Shown in pieces: positions 43,468-53,151 of a stretch of 64,000 nucleotides of DNA. Position 1 is the stretch's first letter; each line of letters begins with the position of its first letter. Position numbers and translations under genes: made by a program. Location: assembly GCF_039543385.1 (NCBI RefSeq), contig NZ_BAABJQ010000006.1, forward strand, positions 310,001 through 374,000, read 5' to 3'. A model generated the notes under the pieces. That model worked only from the letters and a program-made list of their open reading frames with translations, ran no database searches and was not told the origin of the DNA. The stretch comes from Rugosimonospora acidiphila (GTDB lineage: Bacteria; Actinomycetota; Actinomycetes; Mycobacteriales; Micromonosporaceae).

Positions 43468-43890
43468 ATGACGAGCATGGGCCGCTCGGGCGTCGTGTCG
43501 CGCCGGTTCCCGTTCGCGTTCGACCGGCGGTTCATCCCGCCACTGGCCCTGATGGGAGTGCTGCCGCAGACCGCCTCGGTCAGCGTGGATGTGAACGGCC
43601 TGGCCGTGCGGTTCGGGCCGTGGCGGATGCTGACCCCCACCGAGAACGTGATCGAGGCGAGGCGTACCGGCCCGTACCGGTGGTGGCGGGTGGTCGGCAT
43701 GCACGTCTCGGCCGCCGATCGCGGGATCAGCTTCGGTACGAGCACGGCCAGCGGGGTCTGCCTACGGTTCGAGGAGCCGGTGAGCGGGGTCATCGCGCGC
43801 TTCCTGAGCCATCCGGCCATGACGGTCACGGTCGAGGACCCGGACGCGCTGATCGACGCGCTGGGCACGCCCACCCGTCCGGCCGCCTAG
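43468..43890 (+). CDS. Conserved actinobacterial hypothetical protein
   Basis: 140 residues, all-beta in appearance: RRFPFAFDRRFIPPLALMGVLPQTASVSVDVNGLAVRFGPWRM..TPTENVIEARRTGPYRWWRVVGMHVSAADRGISFGTST, ending with a short helix after VTVEDPDALIDALG. The pattern of short strands recalls a bacterial PH-like domain, but I cannot confirm it. No signal peptide or membrane helix. A -10-like TATGGC (43456-43461) lies 6 nt before the ATG, suggesting a leaderless mRNA. It is convergent with era. Confidence 0.7.
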   Translation: MTSMGRSGVVSRRFPFAFDRRFIPPLALMGVLPQTASVSVDVNGLAVRFGPWRMLTPTENVIEARRTGPYRWWRVVGMHVSAADRGISFGTSTASGVCLRFEEPVSGVIARFLSHPAMTVTVEDPDALIDALGTPTRPAA

Positions 43891-43908
43891 AGACCGGCCC
43901 GGCGCCGC

Positions 43909-44790
43909 TCAGAAACCCAGCCGGCGCAGCTGCTTGGGGTCGCGCTGCCAGTCCTTGGCGACCCGCACGTGCAGGTCCAGGTACACCCGGCGGCCCAGCA
44001 GGTCCTCGATGGCCGCCCGCGACCGGGTGCCGACGTGCTTGAGCCGGCTGCCGCCAGCCCCGATAACGATCGCCTTCTGGCTGGTCCGCTCCACGTACAC
44101 GTCGGCGTAGATCTTGGTGAGGTCCCCCTCCGGGATCATCTCCTCGACCAGCACCGCTATCGAGTGCGGCAGCTCGTCGCGGACCCCCTCCAGGGCCGCC
44201 TCCCGGATCAGCTCGGCGATCAGCACCTGCTCCGGCTCGTCGGTGAGCATGTCGTCCGGGTACAGCTGCGGGGACTCGGGAAGATGGCCGCAGAGCACGT
44301 CGACCAGCTCGCCGACCTGCTCGCCGGAGACCGCGCTGACCGGCACCACATCGGCGAAGTCGGCCAGTTCGCTGACCTCGACCAGCTGCCTGGTCAGGTC
44401 CTTCTTCGACACCAGGTCGGTCTTGGTGACCACCGCGACCAGGGTGGCCTTGAGCCCCGCGATCTCGGACGTGATGAACCGGTCGCCTCGGCCGATCTCC
44501 TCGTCCGCCGGGATGCACAGGCCGATCACGTCGACCTCGCTCCACGCCTCGCGGACCAGGTCGTTGAGCCGCTCGCCGAGCAGGGTGCGGGGCCGGTGCA
44601 GGCCCGGCGTGTCGAGCAGCACCAGCTGGGACTCGGGTCGGTGCAGCACTCCCCGCACCACGTGCCGGGTGGTCTGCGGGCGGTTGGAGGTGATCGCGAT
44701 CTTCTGACCGACGATCGCGTTGGTCAGCGTCGACTTGCCGGCATTGGGCCGGCCGACAAAGCACGCAAAACCAGCACGGTACGCCGTCAC
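43909..44790 (-). CDS. era: Ribosome-assembly GTPase Era
   Basis: 293 residues. G1 GRPNAGKST, G2 region TSNRPQTTR, G3 DTPGLHRP, G4 TKTD, G5 SAVSG, then a C-terminal KH domain (SQKAIVIGAGGSRLKHVGTRSR). Era binds the 3' end of 16S rRNA and acts late in 30S assembly. A -10 box TAAGCT (44797-44802) lies 6 nt before the GTG, so the message is probably leaderless and era can be transcribed independently of the corC cluster. Confidence 0.97.
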   Translation of the reverse strand: MTAYRAGFACFVGRPNAGKSTLTNAIVGQKIAITSNRPQTTRHVVRGVLHRPESQLVLLDTPGLHRPRTLLGERLNDLVREAWSEVDVIGLCIPADEEIGRGDRFITSEIAGLKATLVAVVTKTDLVSKKDLTRQLVEVSELADFADVVPVSAVSGEQVGELVDVLCGHLPESPQLYPDDMLTDEPEQVLIAELIREAALEGVRDELPHSIAVLVEEMIPEGDLTKIYADVYVERTSQKAIVIGAGGSRLKHVGTRSRAAIEDLLGRRVYLDLHVRVAKDWQRDPKQLRRLGF

Positions 44791-45022
44791 GGCGCCAGCT
44801 TACCGGTACCGGAGGCGGCGCTGCCCGGCCGGAGTCAACACCCGGGTCGCGGGGCTCGCGCCATTCGCACAATCGGCGCCGCCGACCCGCAACGCGACCC
44901 GCCTGGCCGGCGTGTACCTATCGATAGCGTTGCGCGCCGGCCCGCCGGTGGTCGCGGCCCGAGGCTCACGCCGACCGACCGCCCCTCCCCCGGTCCGGCC
45001 GCCCCCGGCGCAAGGAGGCGTC

Positions 45023-45742
45023 GTGACTACACATTCCTCGAAGCGGACCCGACCAGCGTCGCCCGTCCGCCTGACCATCCTCGCCGCGCTGAGCGGCCTC
45101 GCCGGAATCTCGGCAGTCGCCGGGATCGCCGGCTGCTCACACTCGCCCGCCGCACCACCGGCGGCCGCGCCCCCGTCCCAGGCCACCACGATCGCCGAGC
45201 CGACCACACCGATCGTCGGTCCGACCGGCTCCGGCCCGCAGCTGCCGGTACCCACGGGCGCGTCCCCGGCGCCCACCGGTCCTCAGCAGGTCCGCACCAC
45301 CCACCGTCCGGCGCCCGGTCCCTCGTGCCGCGCGGGCGATCTCTCACTCGTCTCGATACAGGCCGACGGGGCGGCCGGCAGCTCGTACGAGACGGTAACC
45401 GTGGCCGACGACGGCCACCGGTCGTGCGGGCTGTCCGGCACACCGTCGCTGGTCTACACCGACTCGGTCGGCGTGACGCGCAACCTGCCGACCTCGCCGT
45501 CCCAGCCCGCGCAGCCCGGGATGACCGTCCGGCCCGGACAGCGTGCCCAGTTCACGTTGCGCACCGTCAACGGGTACGGCGGCTACGACCCGACGTCGCC
45601 GGCGTGCGCGCACCCGGTCAAGTACCAGCACATCGCCCTCCGGTTCGCCGACGGATCGCGGCTGGCGCTGACCGGCCTGGTCCTCGACGTGAAGTGTGAG
45701 GGCGTCCAGTCCACCGGCTGGCAATCGCCGCTGACCGACTGA
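45023..45742 (+). CDS. DUF4232-type lipoprotein
   Basis: 239 residues. A long basic N-terminus and hydrophobic segment (LTILAALSGLAGISAVAGIAGC) with a lipobox ending in Cys, then a Pro/Ala/Thr-rich spacer (about 40-95) and a DUF4232 beta-sandwich (SLVSIQADGAAGSSYETVTVADDGHRSCGLSGTP...PGQRAQFTLRTVNGYGG...ALRFADGSRLALTGLVLDVKCEG) with a likely disulfide. AAGGAGG (45012-45018) lies 4 nt before the GTG. Surface-anchored, function unknown. It is on the plus strand, inserted between era and the cytidine-deaminase-like gene, which point the other way. Confidence 0.82.
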   Translation: MTTHSSKRTRPASPVRLTILAALSGLAGISAVAGIAGCSHSPAAPPAAAPPSQATTIAEPTTPIVGPTGSGPQLPVPTGASPAPTGPQQVRTTHRPAPGPSCRAGDLSLVSIQADGAAGSSYETVTVADDGHRSCGLSGTPSLVYTDSVGVTRNLPTSPSQPAQPGMTVRPGQRAQFTLRTVNGYGGYDPTSPACAHPVKYQHIALRFADGSRLALTGLVLDVKCEGVQSTGWQSPLTD

Positions 45743-45770
45743 CCCGTGACGGGGCGGGTACGGCCGGACG

Positions 45771-46148
45771 TCAGTCGGTGATCGAGGCCAGCACCGCCCC
45801 GTTCGGTGCGACGAGGTGGATGGCCGCGTCCTTGGTCAGGTCCCGGACGGCAGCCCGCCCCAGATCGTCCAATGTGGACGCCTCGGTGACCACGGCGGCC
45901 GCCTCCAGCGTGCTGGCACCCGCGGCGACGGCCGAGGCGACCGCGTACTGCAGCGCGGTGAGGGTCAGCGACGGCAGCGCGATGCTGGCCCCCGCGTAGG
46001 TGCGGCCGTCCCCGTCCCGCACCGCCGCGCCCTCCACCGCGCCGATCCGGGCGCGCGCGGACCGGGCCAGGGTCACCAGCTTGTGGTCCTCCGCGGCCAG
46101 TTGCTCGGCCATCCGGGGGGCGTCGGCGGGGTTGGGCTCGTCAGGCAT
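45771..46148 (-). CDS. Cytidine-deaminase-fold protein lacking the catalytic zinc site
   Basis: 125 residues. The fold is recognisable (LVTLARSARARIGAVEGAAVRDGDGRTYAGASI...LTLTALQYAVASAVAAGA...AIHLVAPNGAVLASI), but the C/H-A-E motif is replaced by TALQ and no PCxxC is present (TLDDLGRAAVRDL), so it cannot bind catalytic zinc in the usual way. A degenerate homologue occurs at the same position (between the CorC gene and era) in other actinobacteria, so a structural or regulatory role is more likely than deamination. Its ATG overlaps the corC stop by 8 nt. Confidence 0.82.
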   Translation of the reverse strand: MPDEPNPADAPRMAEQLAAEDHKLVTLARSARARIGAVEGAAVRDGDGRTYAGASIALPSLTLTALQYAVASAVAAGASTLEAAAVVTEASTLDDLGRAAVRDLTKDAAIHLVAPNGAVLASITD

Positions 46149-47424
46149 CGGCAGGCTGCCTCTCGTCTCTGTTCTCGGGCACCGGTTCCTCCTCGGCGGG
46201 GACCCGCCGCACCAGTACCGTATCGATCCGGTTGCGCCGGCCGGTGGTGCCCTCGGCGGTCATCTGCAGCCCACTGACCGTCGCGTCCGCGCCGGGGATC
46301 GGTACCCGCCCCAGCTCGTGCGCCATCAGCCCGGCCACCGTCTCCACCTCGTCGTTGGGCAGCTCGACGTCGAACAGCTCGGCGAGGTCCTCCACGGACA
46401 GTCGCGCGCTGACCCGGATCGAGCCGTCACCCAGCCGCTCCACCGGCGGCCGTTCGACATCGTACTCATCGGTGATCTCGCCGACGATCTCCTCGAGGAT
46501 GTCCTCGATGGTGACCAGGCCGGCGGTGCCGCCGTACTCGTCGACGACGATGGCGATGTGGGAGCGGGCCGCCTGCATCTCGGAGAGCAGGTCGTCGACC
46601 GCCTTGAACTCGGGCACGAAGGACGCCGCGCGCATCAGGTCGCGGACCTCCTTGGTGTCCTGCGCCCGGACCACGTCCTTGAGGTACAGGATGCCGACCA
46701 CGTCGTCGATGTTCTCCCCGATCACCGGGATCCGGGAGAAGCCGGAGCGCAGGAACAGCGCCAGCGCCTGGCGGCCGGTCTTGGTCGCCTCGATCCACAC
46801 CATCTCGGTGCGCGGAACCATCACCTCGCGCACGATCGTGTCGCCGAGGGAGAAGACCGAGTGGATCATTTCGCGCTCACCGTGCTCCACCACGCCACGC
46901 GCCTCGGCCAGGTCGACCAGCTCGCGCAGTTCCACCGTGGTGGCGAACGGGCCCTGCCGGAAGCCACGGCCCGGGGTGAACGCGTTGCCGATGAGGATCA
47001 GCAACCCGGCCAGCGGCCCCAGCACCCGGCCCAGCCAGAGCACCGGCGGCGCGGCGAACCGGCCCACCGCGTACGCGTGCTGCCGGCCGAGGGTGCGTGG
47101 CGCCACCCCGACCACGACGAAGCTCACCACGAGCATGCCGCCGGCGGTCAGCGCGCCGGCCGCCCAGCCCGCGCCCCAGGCGTCGATGGTGACCAGCGCG
47201 ACCAGCGTGGTGGCGGTCAGTTCGCAGGCCAGCCGCAGCAGGAGCAGCAGGTTGAGGTGGCGCACCACGTCGCCGGCGACGGCCTGCAGGGCCTTGGCCC
47301 CGCGGATTCCTTCCCTGGCCATCTCGGCGGCGCGCGCCGGGGAGATCCGAGACAGCGCGGCGTCGCTCATCGCGAACAGCCCCGCCAAAATGATCAACCC
47401 GGCGGCCACCAGGAGCAACATCAT
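46141..47424 (-). CDS. CNNM/CorC-family transporter with CBS pair (HlyC/CorC)
   Basis: 427 residues. An N-terminal CNNM domain of four helices (MMLLLVAAGLIILAGLFAMSDAALSRISPARA..., AGWAAGALTAGGMLVVSFVVVG) is followed by two CBS motifs (VREVMVPRTEMVWIEAT, ILYLKDVVRAQD ... IAIVVDEYGGTAGLVTIEDILEEIVGEITDEYD) and a CorC/HlyC transporter-associated domain. Members export Mg2+ or other divalent cations. The start lies 6 nt after the ybeY stop, and the 3' end overlaps the next gene: part of one operon with phoH and ybeY. Confidence 0.93.
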   Translation of the reverse strand: MMLLLVAAGLIILAGLFAMSDAALSRISPARAAEMAREGIRGAKALQAVAGDVVRHLNLLLLLRLACELTATTLVALVTIDAWGAGWAAGALTAGGMLVVSFVVVGVAPRTLGRQHAYAVGRFAAPPVLWLGRVLGPLAGLLILIGNAFTPGRGFRQGPFATTVELRELVDLAEARGVVEHGEREMIHSVFSLGDTIVREVMVPRTEMVWIEATKTGRQALALFLRSGFSRIPVIGENIDDVVGILYLKDVVRAQDTKEVRDLMRAASFVPEFKAVDDLLSEMQAARSHIAIVVDEYGGTAGLVTIEDILEEIVGEITDEYDVERPPVERLGDGSIRVSARLSVEDLAELFDVELPNDEVETVAGLMAHELGRVPIPGADATVSGLQMTAEGTTGRRNRIDTVLVRRVPAEEEPVPENRDERQPADA

Positions 47425-47430
47425 GCTCTC

Positions 47431-47937
47431 CTAGGTGGGGTCCGTGACGCCGGGGCGGTCTTCGGGCTCGCGGCCGGCCGCCCGCGCCTGCCAGCCCGAC
47501 AGCAGCCGGGCCTGCAGACCGAACATCTCGCGCTCCTCCTCCGGCTCGGCGTGGTCGTAGCCGAGCAGGTGCAGCACGCCGTGCACGGTGAGCAGGTGCA
47601 GCTCGTCGGCGGTCGAGTGGCCCACGTTGGCGGCCTGTTTCGCGGCCACGTCCGGGCACAGCACGATGTCGCCGAGCAGCGTCGGCTCCGCCCCGGCGCC
47701 CTCGCCCGGGCCGTGATCCACGGTGCCCTCGTCCATGGGGAAGGCCAGCACGTCGGTCGGGCCGTCGCCACCCATCCAGCGGTGGTTCAGCTCGGTCATG
47801 TACTCCAGGTCGACGAGCAGGACGGACAGCTCGGCGAGCGGATTGACGCCCATCTCGTCCAGGGCGTGCCGGGCCACCGCCAGGATCGCGTCGGTGTCGG
47901 TGTCGACCCCTGACTCATTGGCGATTTCGATGGACAC
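47431..47937 (-). CDS. ybeY: Endoribonuclease YbeY (16S rRNA maturation)
   Basis: 168 residues: LSVLLVDLEYMTELNHRWMGGDGPTDVLAFPMDE, GDIVLCPDVA and the zinc motif HGVLHLLGYDH (H-x3-H-x5-H). It acts in 16S rRNA 3' end processing and ribosome quality control. It is separated from phoH by a 279-nt gap that carries a palindromic repeat, and runs directly into corC. Confidence 0.95.
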   Translation of the reverse strand: MSIEIANESGVDTDTDAILAVARHALDEMGVNPLAELSVLLVDLEYMTELNHRWMGGDGPTDVLAFPMDEGTVDHGPGEGAGAEPTLLGDIVLCPDVAAKQAANVGHSTADELHLLTVHGVLHLLGYDHAEPEEEREMFGLQARLLSGWQARAAGREPEDRPGVTDPT

Positions 47938-48216
47938 TGCCTGCTCCTCTTGTCCCCGCCGGCGATGTTCCGGCGGATGCTTCCTCCGCTCGACCGGTCC
48001 GGCTCGGCGCGGCTGACGCCGCCCGACCGGGACCAGTCGCTGCCCCTGTCCGGCCCGCTACCCGCGCGCCGCCGGTCGACACCATGCCGGCCCGGTGGCC
48101 CGGACCTACCGGCCCCAGCCGGCCCACCAGTCCCGGCGAGCCCGCCGATCCCGGCAGCCTCGTGGGCCCCGGCAACCTCACCGACCCCGCGGCCGTCCGG
48201 TGCCGCCGCGCCGGGA
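47938..48216 (-). other. 279-nt gap between phoH and ybeY
   Basis: No convincing gene on either strand. It contains the third palindromic element (47991-48039) near ybeY, and a GC-rich low-complexity stretch (GGCCCCGG-type) towards phoH. In most actinobacteria phoH and ybeY nearly touch, so this spacing is expanded. Confidence 0.6.
47991..48039 (+). repeat. Palindromic interspersed element, copy 3
   Basis: 49 bp, same orientation as the dgt copy: its first 21 bases are identical to that copy and it ends GACCAGTCG likewise; 3 nt shorter in the right arm. Located between ybeY and phoH. Confidence 0.8.
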
Positions 48217-49299
<1,083 letters not shown>

Positions 49300-49422
49300 G
49301 GGTCGGCCTCGCGGGCCTGCTGCCACCTTCCGATCGGGCGAGTATCAGGGTTTCCATGGTATCGGCCCGTCGCCCGAACAGCCTCCCCCGGCGCGAGGAT
49401 CATCGCGTCGCGACCAGGAATC

Positions 49423-50763
49423 TCAGGAGCCGAAGGTCTGCTGGTCCCGGGTGAACCGGTAGGTCGCCCAGTGCATCCGGATCACCGCGCCGGTGGCCGG
49501 GTCCCGGGTCAACCGGAGCAGCTCGCCGACCTCCCGGCCGGAGACGGTACGCAGCAGGTCCGGCTCCAGCTCCTCGAAGATCGCCGGCGGCCGGCCGGAC
49601 TCGTCGCCGGCACCCCTGGCCCGCAGGGCACCCTCGTGCCAGGAGAAGACGTACTCGCTCCCCTCGCCCCACCAGTGGCCCAGCGCGGACCGGAAGCGCT
49701 CCGGGGCGGGGGCGCCCGGCCGCCACGGCTTGATCTCCACCGGATCGTGCTCGGCGGCCTCGGCCAGCAGGGCGTGCGGCAGCGTCAGGGTCTCGGTCGC
49801 GGTACCCGACGCGCCGAGCACCGCCACGCCGCAGGCCGGCGGCGCGTCCTTACCCCGCCGCCCGTACACGCCGGCAAGGAAGCCCGGCATGGCGCCGTCG
49901 TGCCCGACGTGCATGATCCGCTCTCCCCGCGGCACCAGGATCAGGCCCAGCCCGTACCCGATCCCCCACTGCGTCTCGTCGGTGACCGTGAGCGGCCAGC
50001 GCATCTCGTCCAGGGTGGCCGGCCGCAGTACCCGCCCATCGGGATCCATGGCCGCCGGGTCGGCCAGGAACGCCGCCCACCGCGCCAGGTCCGAGGCGGT
50101 GCCCCAGAGCTGGGCGGCCGGCCCGACCGCGCCGAAGTCGGTCGACGGCTCCGGGCGGGCCTCGTCGCTGTACGCGTCGACCAGGTACCCGGTGGCCGCC
50201 CGGTCGGTCGGGCGCACGGTGGTGCCGGACAGCCCCAGCGGGCCCAGGATCTCGTCGGCCAGCACCTCTTCCCAGGTGCCGCCGCGCAGCCGGCCGACCA
50301 GGTACCCGAGGATGGCCACGCTCAGGTTCGAGTAGTGGAACCGGCGGGCCGGCGGCAGTACGCGCTCGGCCCGGGCCAGGTCGGCGAGCAGCGCCTGGGT
50401 GTCCGGCGCGCGCATCGAGTCCCACACGTCCCCGAACGGCTCGCGCTGCAGGCCGGAGGTGTGCGAGAGCAGCCGGCGGATCGGCAGCTCGCCGTGGGCC
50501 GGCAGGTCCACGTGCCGGCCCACCGGGTCGTCGAGATCCAGCAGGCCGTCGTCCCGGCAGCGCATGACCAGCGCGGCGGTGAAGGTCTTGGTGACCGAGC
50601 CGATGCGGAACTGAGTGTCCGGTTCCGCACCGATCTCGTGGTGCCACAGCGGGCGGTCGGCGCGGTGCAGGGCCACCGCGAGGGCGGGAATGCGGCCGTC
50701 GCGCTGGGCCCGCTGGGCCAGCCGCGCGTACCGCTGGGTGGGTTCGGAGGGCTGGAAGGTCAC
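49423..50763 (-). CDS. Serine hydrolase, beta-lactamase class C/esterase type
   Basis: 446 residues: SVTK (nucleophile Ser in RIGSVTKTFTAALVM), YSN (RFHYSNLSVAILGYL) and HVGHDGAMPGF as third motif, followed by a C-terminal lipocalin-like domain of about 100 residues. There is no signal peptide, which speaks for an intracellular esterase or peptidase rather than a beta-lactamase. The GTG start overlaps the HIT stop (GTGA, 50760-50763), so it is translated with the HIT protein. Confidence 0.9.
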   Translation of the reverse strand: MTFQPSEPTQRYARLAQRAQRDGRIPALAVALHRADRPLWHHEIGAEPDTQFRIGSVTKTFTAALVMRCRDDGLLDLDDPVGRHVDLPAHGELPIRRLLSHTSGLQREPFGDVWDSMRAPDTQALLADLARAERVLPPARRFHYSNLSVAILGYLVGRLRGGTWEEVLADEILGPLGLSGTTVRPTDRAATGYLVDAYSDEARPEPSTDFGAVGPAAQLWGTASDLARWAAFLADPAAMDPDGRVLRPATLDEMRWPLTVTDETQWGIGYGLGLILVPRGERIMHVGHDGAMPGFLAGVYGRRGKDAPPACGVAVLGASGTATETLTLPHALLAEAAEHDPVEIKPWRPGAPAPERFRSALGHWWGEGSEYVFSWHEGALRARGAGDESGRPPAIFEELEPDLLRTVSGREVGELLRLTRDPATGAVIRMHWATYRFTRDQQTFGS

Positions 50764-51110
50764 GCGCAGAGCATAGGACCAAGCGGCTTGCCGCCCAGCA
50801 CGTGCGCGTGCACGTGGGCCACCTCCTGGCCGCTGTCCGGCCCGGAGTTGAACATCACCCGGTACCCGCGCTCCTCGATTCCCTCGCCGCGGGCCACCTC
50901 GGCGGCCGCGCCGAGCACTTCGCCGGCCAGGGCCGGGTCGGCGGCGGCGACCGCCGCGACGTCCACGTGGTGCTCCTTGGTGATGACCAGCACGTGTACC
51001 GGCGCCTTCGGCGCGATGTCCCGGAAGGCGAGGGTGCCCGGCGTCTCGTGGACCACGGTGGCCGGGATCTCCCCGGCCACGATCCGGCAGAACAGGCAGT
51101 TGTCGACCAT
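50760..51110 (-). CDS. HIT-family protein (HinT-like nucleoside phosphoramidase)
   Basis: 116 residues starting MVDNCLFCRIVAGEIPATVVHET, with the triad in VAHVHAHVLGG. The CxxC pair and the length match HinT, a purine nucleoside phosphoramidase. This position between rsmE and phoH is conserved in actinobacteria. A -10 box TAAGTT (51118-51123 on the minus strand) sits 7 nt before the ATG, pointing to a leaderless mRNA. It is divergent from marR. Confidence 0.93.
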   Translation of the reverse strand: MVDNCLFCRIVAGEIPATVVHETPGTLAFRDIAPKAPVHVLVITKEHHVDVAAVAAADPALAGEVLGAAAEVARGEGIEERGYRVMFNSGPDSGQEVAHVHAHVLGGKPLGPMLCA

Positions 51111-51160
51111 GGCAGGCAACTTACAGTGCGCCTCCATCGCGCACCCGGAACGGATCACAC

Positions 51161-51194
51161 GTTAGCCAGCTAATGATACGGTTAGCCGGCTAAC
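51161..51194. promoter_or_regulatory. Twin palindromic MarR operators
   Basis: GTTAGCCAGCTAAT (51161-51174, imperfect) and GTTAGCCGGCTAAC (51181-51194, perfect) are 20 bp apart centre to centre, about two helical turns. The second overlaps the expected -35 of marR (-10 TAGCGT, 51209-51214), so MarR binding would repress its own operon and perhaps the divergent HIT gene. Confidence 0.8.
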
Positions 51195-51221
51195 GGTGTG
51201 CGGTCAAGTAGCGTAGGGGCC

Positions 51222-51647
51222 GTGCAACGCGACGAGTTCCAGTCCGCGTTCTGGGCGACGAAGAAGGCCATGGCCGAGGCGGCCGAGGCCGCCTTCAATC
51301 AGCACGGGGTCCGGGCCGGCCAGCAGTTCATCCTGGAGTGCCTGTGGGAGGCCGACGGGCAGACCCCGGGCGAACTGGCCAAGCGACTCGAGCTGGCCAC
51401 GCCGACGGTGACCCGGGCGGCCACCCGGATGGAGGCGGCCGGCCTGCTGCGCCGCGAGGCTCACCCGCACGACGCCCGGCTGGTGCGGCTCTGCCTCACC
51501 GAGCGGGGCCGCCACCTGGAGAAGACGCTCGAACAGGAGCGGCTCCGGCTGACCGACCGCGCCCTGAACGGCCTGTCGAACGAGCAGCGCGAGCAGCTGA
51601 TCCGGCTGCTGGAGACCATCCACACCAACCTGGGAGGGCGCAAGTGA
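51222..51647 (+). CDS. MarR-family transcriptional regulator
   Basis: 141 residues. The winged helix FILECLWEADGQTPGELAKRLELATPTVTRAATRMEAAGLLRREAHPHDARLVRLCLTERG has the DxR wing motif of MarR proteins. The GTG is 7 nt after -10 TAGCGT, suggesting a leaderless start; the twin palindromes upstream are its likely operators. Its stop overlaps the SDR start (GTGA), so the SDR is in the same operon and probably relates to the regulator's ligand. Confidence 0.92.
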   Translation: MQRDEFQSAFWATKKAMAEAAEAAFNQHGVRAGQQFILECLWEADGQTPGELAKRLELATPTVTRAATRMEAAGLLRREAHPHDARLVRLCLTERGRHLEKTLEQERLRLTDRALNGLSNEQREQLIRLLETIHTNLGGRK

Positions 51648-52387
51648 GCCGAGCGGTACTGATCACCGGAGCATCGCGGGGCATCGGGCGGGCCGCCGCC
51701 ATCGCCTTCGCGGAGCTTGGCGACCGGGTGGCGGTACATCACCGGGACTCCGTCGGGCTGGCCGAGAAGCTCGTGGCCGACCTGCCCGGCACCGGCCACC
51801 TGGCGGTGCAGGCGGACGTGGCCGACCCCGAGGCGGTACGCGCCATGGTCGACACGGCCGCCGAGGCGCTGGGCGGGATCGACGTTCTGGTGAACAGCGC
51901 CGGCCAGTACACGCCGCACCGGATCACCGAGGTGACCTACGAGCAGTGGCAGGAGCAGTGGCGCCGTACCGTCGACGTCAACCTGATCGGCGCCGCCAAC
52001 GTCACATACTGCGCGGTCAAGCACATGAAGTCGGGCGGCGCGATAGTCAACGTGTCCTCGCGCGGCGCGTTCCGGGGTGAGCCGGGCCAGCCGGCCTACG
52101 GCGCCACCAAGGCCGGGCTCAACGCGATGGGCCAGTCGCTCGCGGTGGCGCTGGGCCCGCTGGGCATCCAGGTGGCCACGGTGGCGCCCGGGTTCGTCGA
52201 GACGGACATGGGCAACGTGCACCTGAAGTCGCCGCGCGGGCCGGAGATCCGGGCGCAGAGCCCGTTCAACCGGGTGGCCCAGCCGGAGGAGATCGCCGCC
52301 GCGATCGTCTGGCTGGCCTCGCCGGAGGCGCAGTGGGCCAGCGGGACGGTCGTCGACCTCAACGGCGCCTCCTACCTGCGCACCTGA
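51644..52387 (+). CDS. Short-chain dehydrogenase/reductase (classical SDR)
   Basis: 247 residues: TGASRGIGRAAAIA (NAD(P) loop), NSAG, the SSRGAF catalytic Ser, YGATK (catalytic Tyr and Lys) and VAPGFVETDMG. This is the full classical SDR set, FabG-like in length, so an NADP-dependent carbonyl reductase. GTG start in a GTGA overlap with marR, GGGAGGG upstream. The substrate is unknown but presumably chemically linked to the MarR inducer. Confidence 0.92.
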   Translation: MSRAVLITGASRGIGRAAAIAFAELGDRVAVHHRDSVGLAEKLVADLPGTGHLAVQADVADPEAVRAMVDTAAEALGGIDVLVNSAGQYTPHRITEVTYEQWQEQWRRTVDVNLIGAANVTYCAVKHMKSGGAIVNVSSRGAFRGEPGQPAYGATKAGLNAMGQSLAVALGPLGIQVATVAPGFVETDMGNVHLKSPRGPEIRAQSPFNRVAQPEEIAAAIVWLASPEAQWASGTVVDLNGASYLRT

Positions 52388-52415
52388 CCGCCGCACCGGC
52401 CGCCCCTGCCCGGAG

Positions 52416-53123
52416 CTACCAGCGGCCGAGCCGCGCCGACAGGACGGCGAGGGCGGCCACCCCGGCCGTCGAGGTACGCAGCACCTCCGCGCCCAGCCGC
52501 ACCGGTACCGCGCCGGCGGCGGCGAACGCCTCCAGTTCCTGCGGCGCGATGCCCCCCTCGGGCCCGACCACCAGCACGACGTCGCCGTGTCCGGGAAGCT
52601 CCACGGCCGACAGCGGCACCTGGGCGCCGGCGTCCAGCACGAGGGTGGCCCGGGCGGCCAGGGCCGGCGTGGACAGCGGCGCCGGTATCGACGGGATCCG
52701 GCTGCGACGGGCCTGCTTGGCCGCCTCCCGGGCGGTGGCCCGCCACCGGACCAGCGGCTTCTCGTCGCGCCAGATCGCCACCGAGCGGGCGGCCTGCCAG
52801 GGCACTATCTCGTCCACCCCGGCCTCGGTCATCGCCTGGACCGCCAGCTCGCCCCGCTCCCCCTTGGCGATGCCCTGCGCCACCACCAGCCTGGGGTCGG
52901 GCGGCTCGGCGTACCGGCGCGCTGCGATGGACAGGTCGAGGGCGCCGCGCCGGGCGGCCGTGACCTCCGCCCGCGCCGTACCGCCCCGGCCGTCGGCCAG
53001 CAGCAACTCCTCGCCCACGCGCAGCCGCGCCACGTCGGCGGCGTGGTGCCCCTCCGGCCCGTCGAGCGTGAACTCCCCGCCCTCCGGCAGCGCCTCGACC
53101 AGGAACAGCGCGAGGCTGCTCAC
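52416..53123 (-). CDS. rsmE: 16S rRNA m3U1498 methyltransferase RsmE
   Basis: 235 residues: an N-terminal PUA-like domain (LFLVEALPEGGEFTLDGPEGHHAADVARLRVGEELLLADGRGG) and a SPOUT trefoil-knot domain with VVLVVGPEGGIAPQELEAF and LGAEVLRTSTAGVAALAVLSA binding S-adenosylmethionine. It methylates U1498 of 16S rRNA. The GTG at 53123 gives the family N-terminus; it lies 28 nt after the dnaJ stop, in the hrcA–dnaJ–rsmE operon. Confidence 0.94.
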   Translation of the reverse strand: MSSLALFLVEALPEGGEFTLDGPEGHHAADVARLRVGEELLLADGRGGTARAEVTAARRGALDLSIAARRYAEPPDPRLVVAQGIAKGERGELAVQAMTEAGVDEIVPWQAARSVAIWRDEKPLVRWRATAREAAKQARRSRIPSIPAPLSTPALAARATLVLDAGAQVPLSAVELPGHGDVVLVVGPEGGIAPQELEAFAAAGAVPVRLGAEVLRTSTAGVAALAVLSARLGRW

Positions 53124-53151
53124 CGCCGGCCCACCGGTCGGAGTCCGCGGC

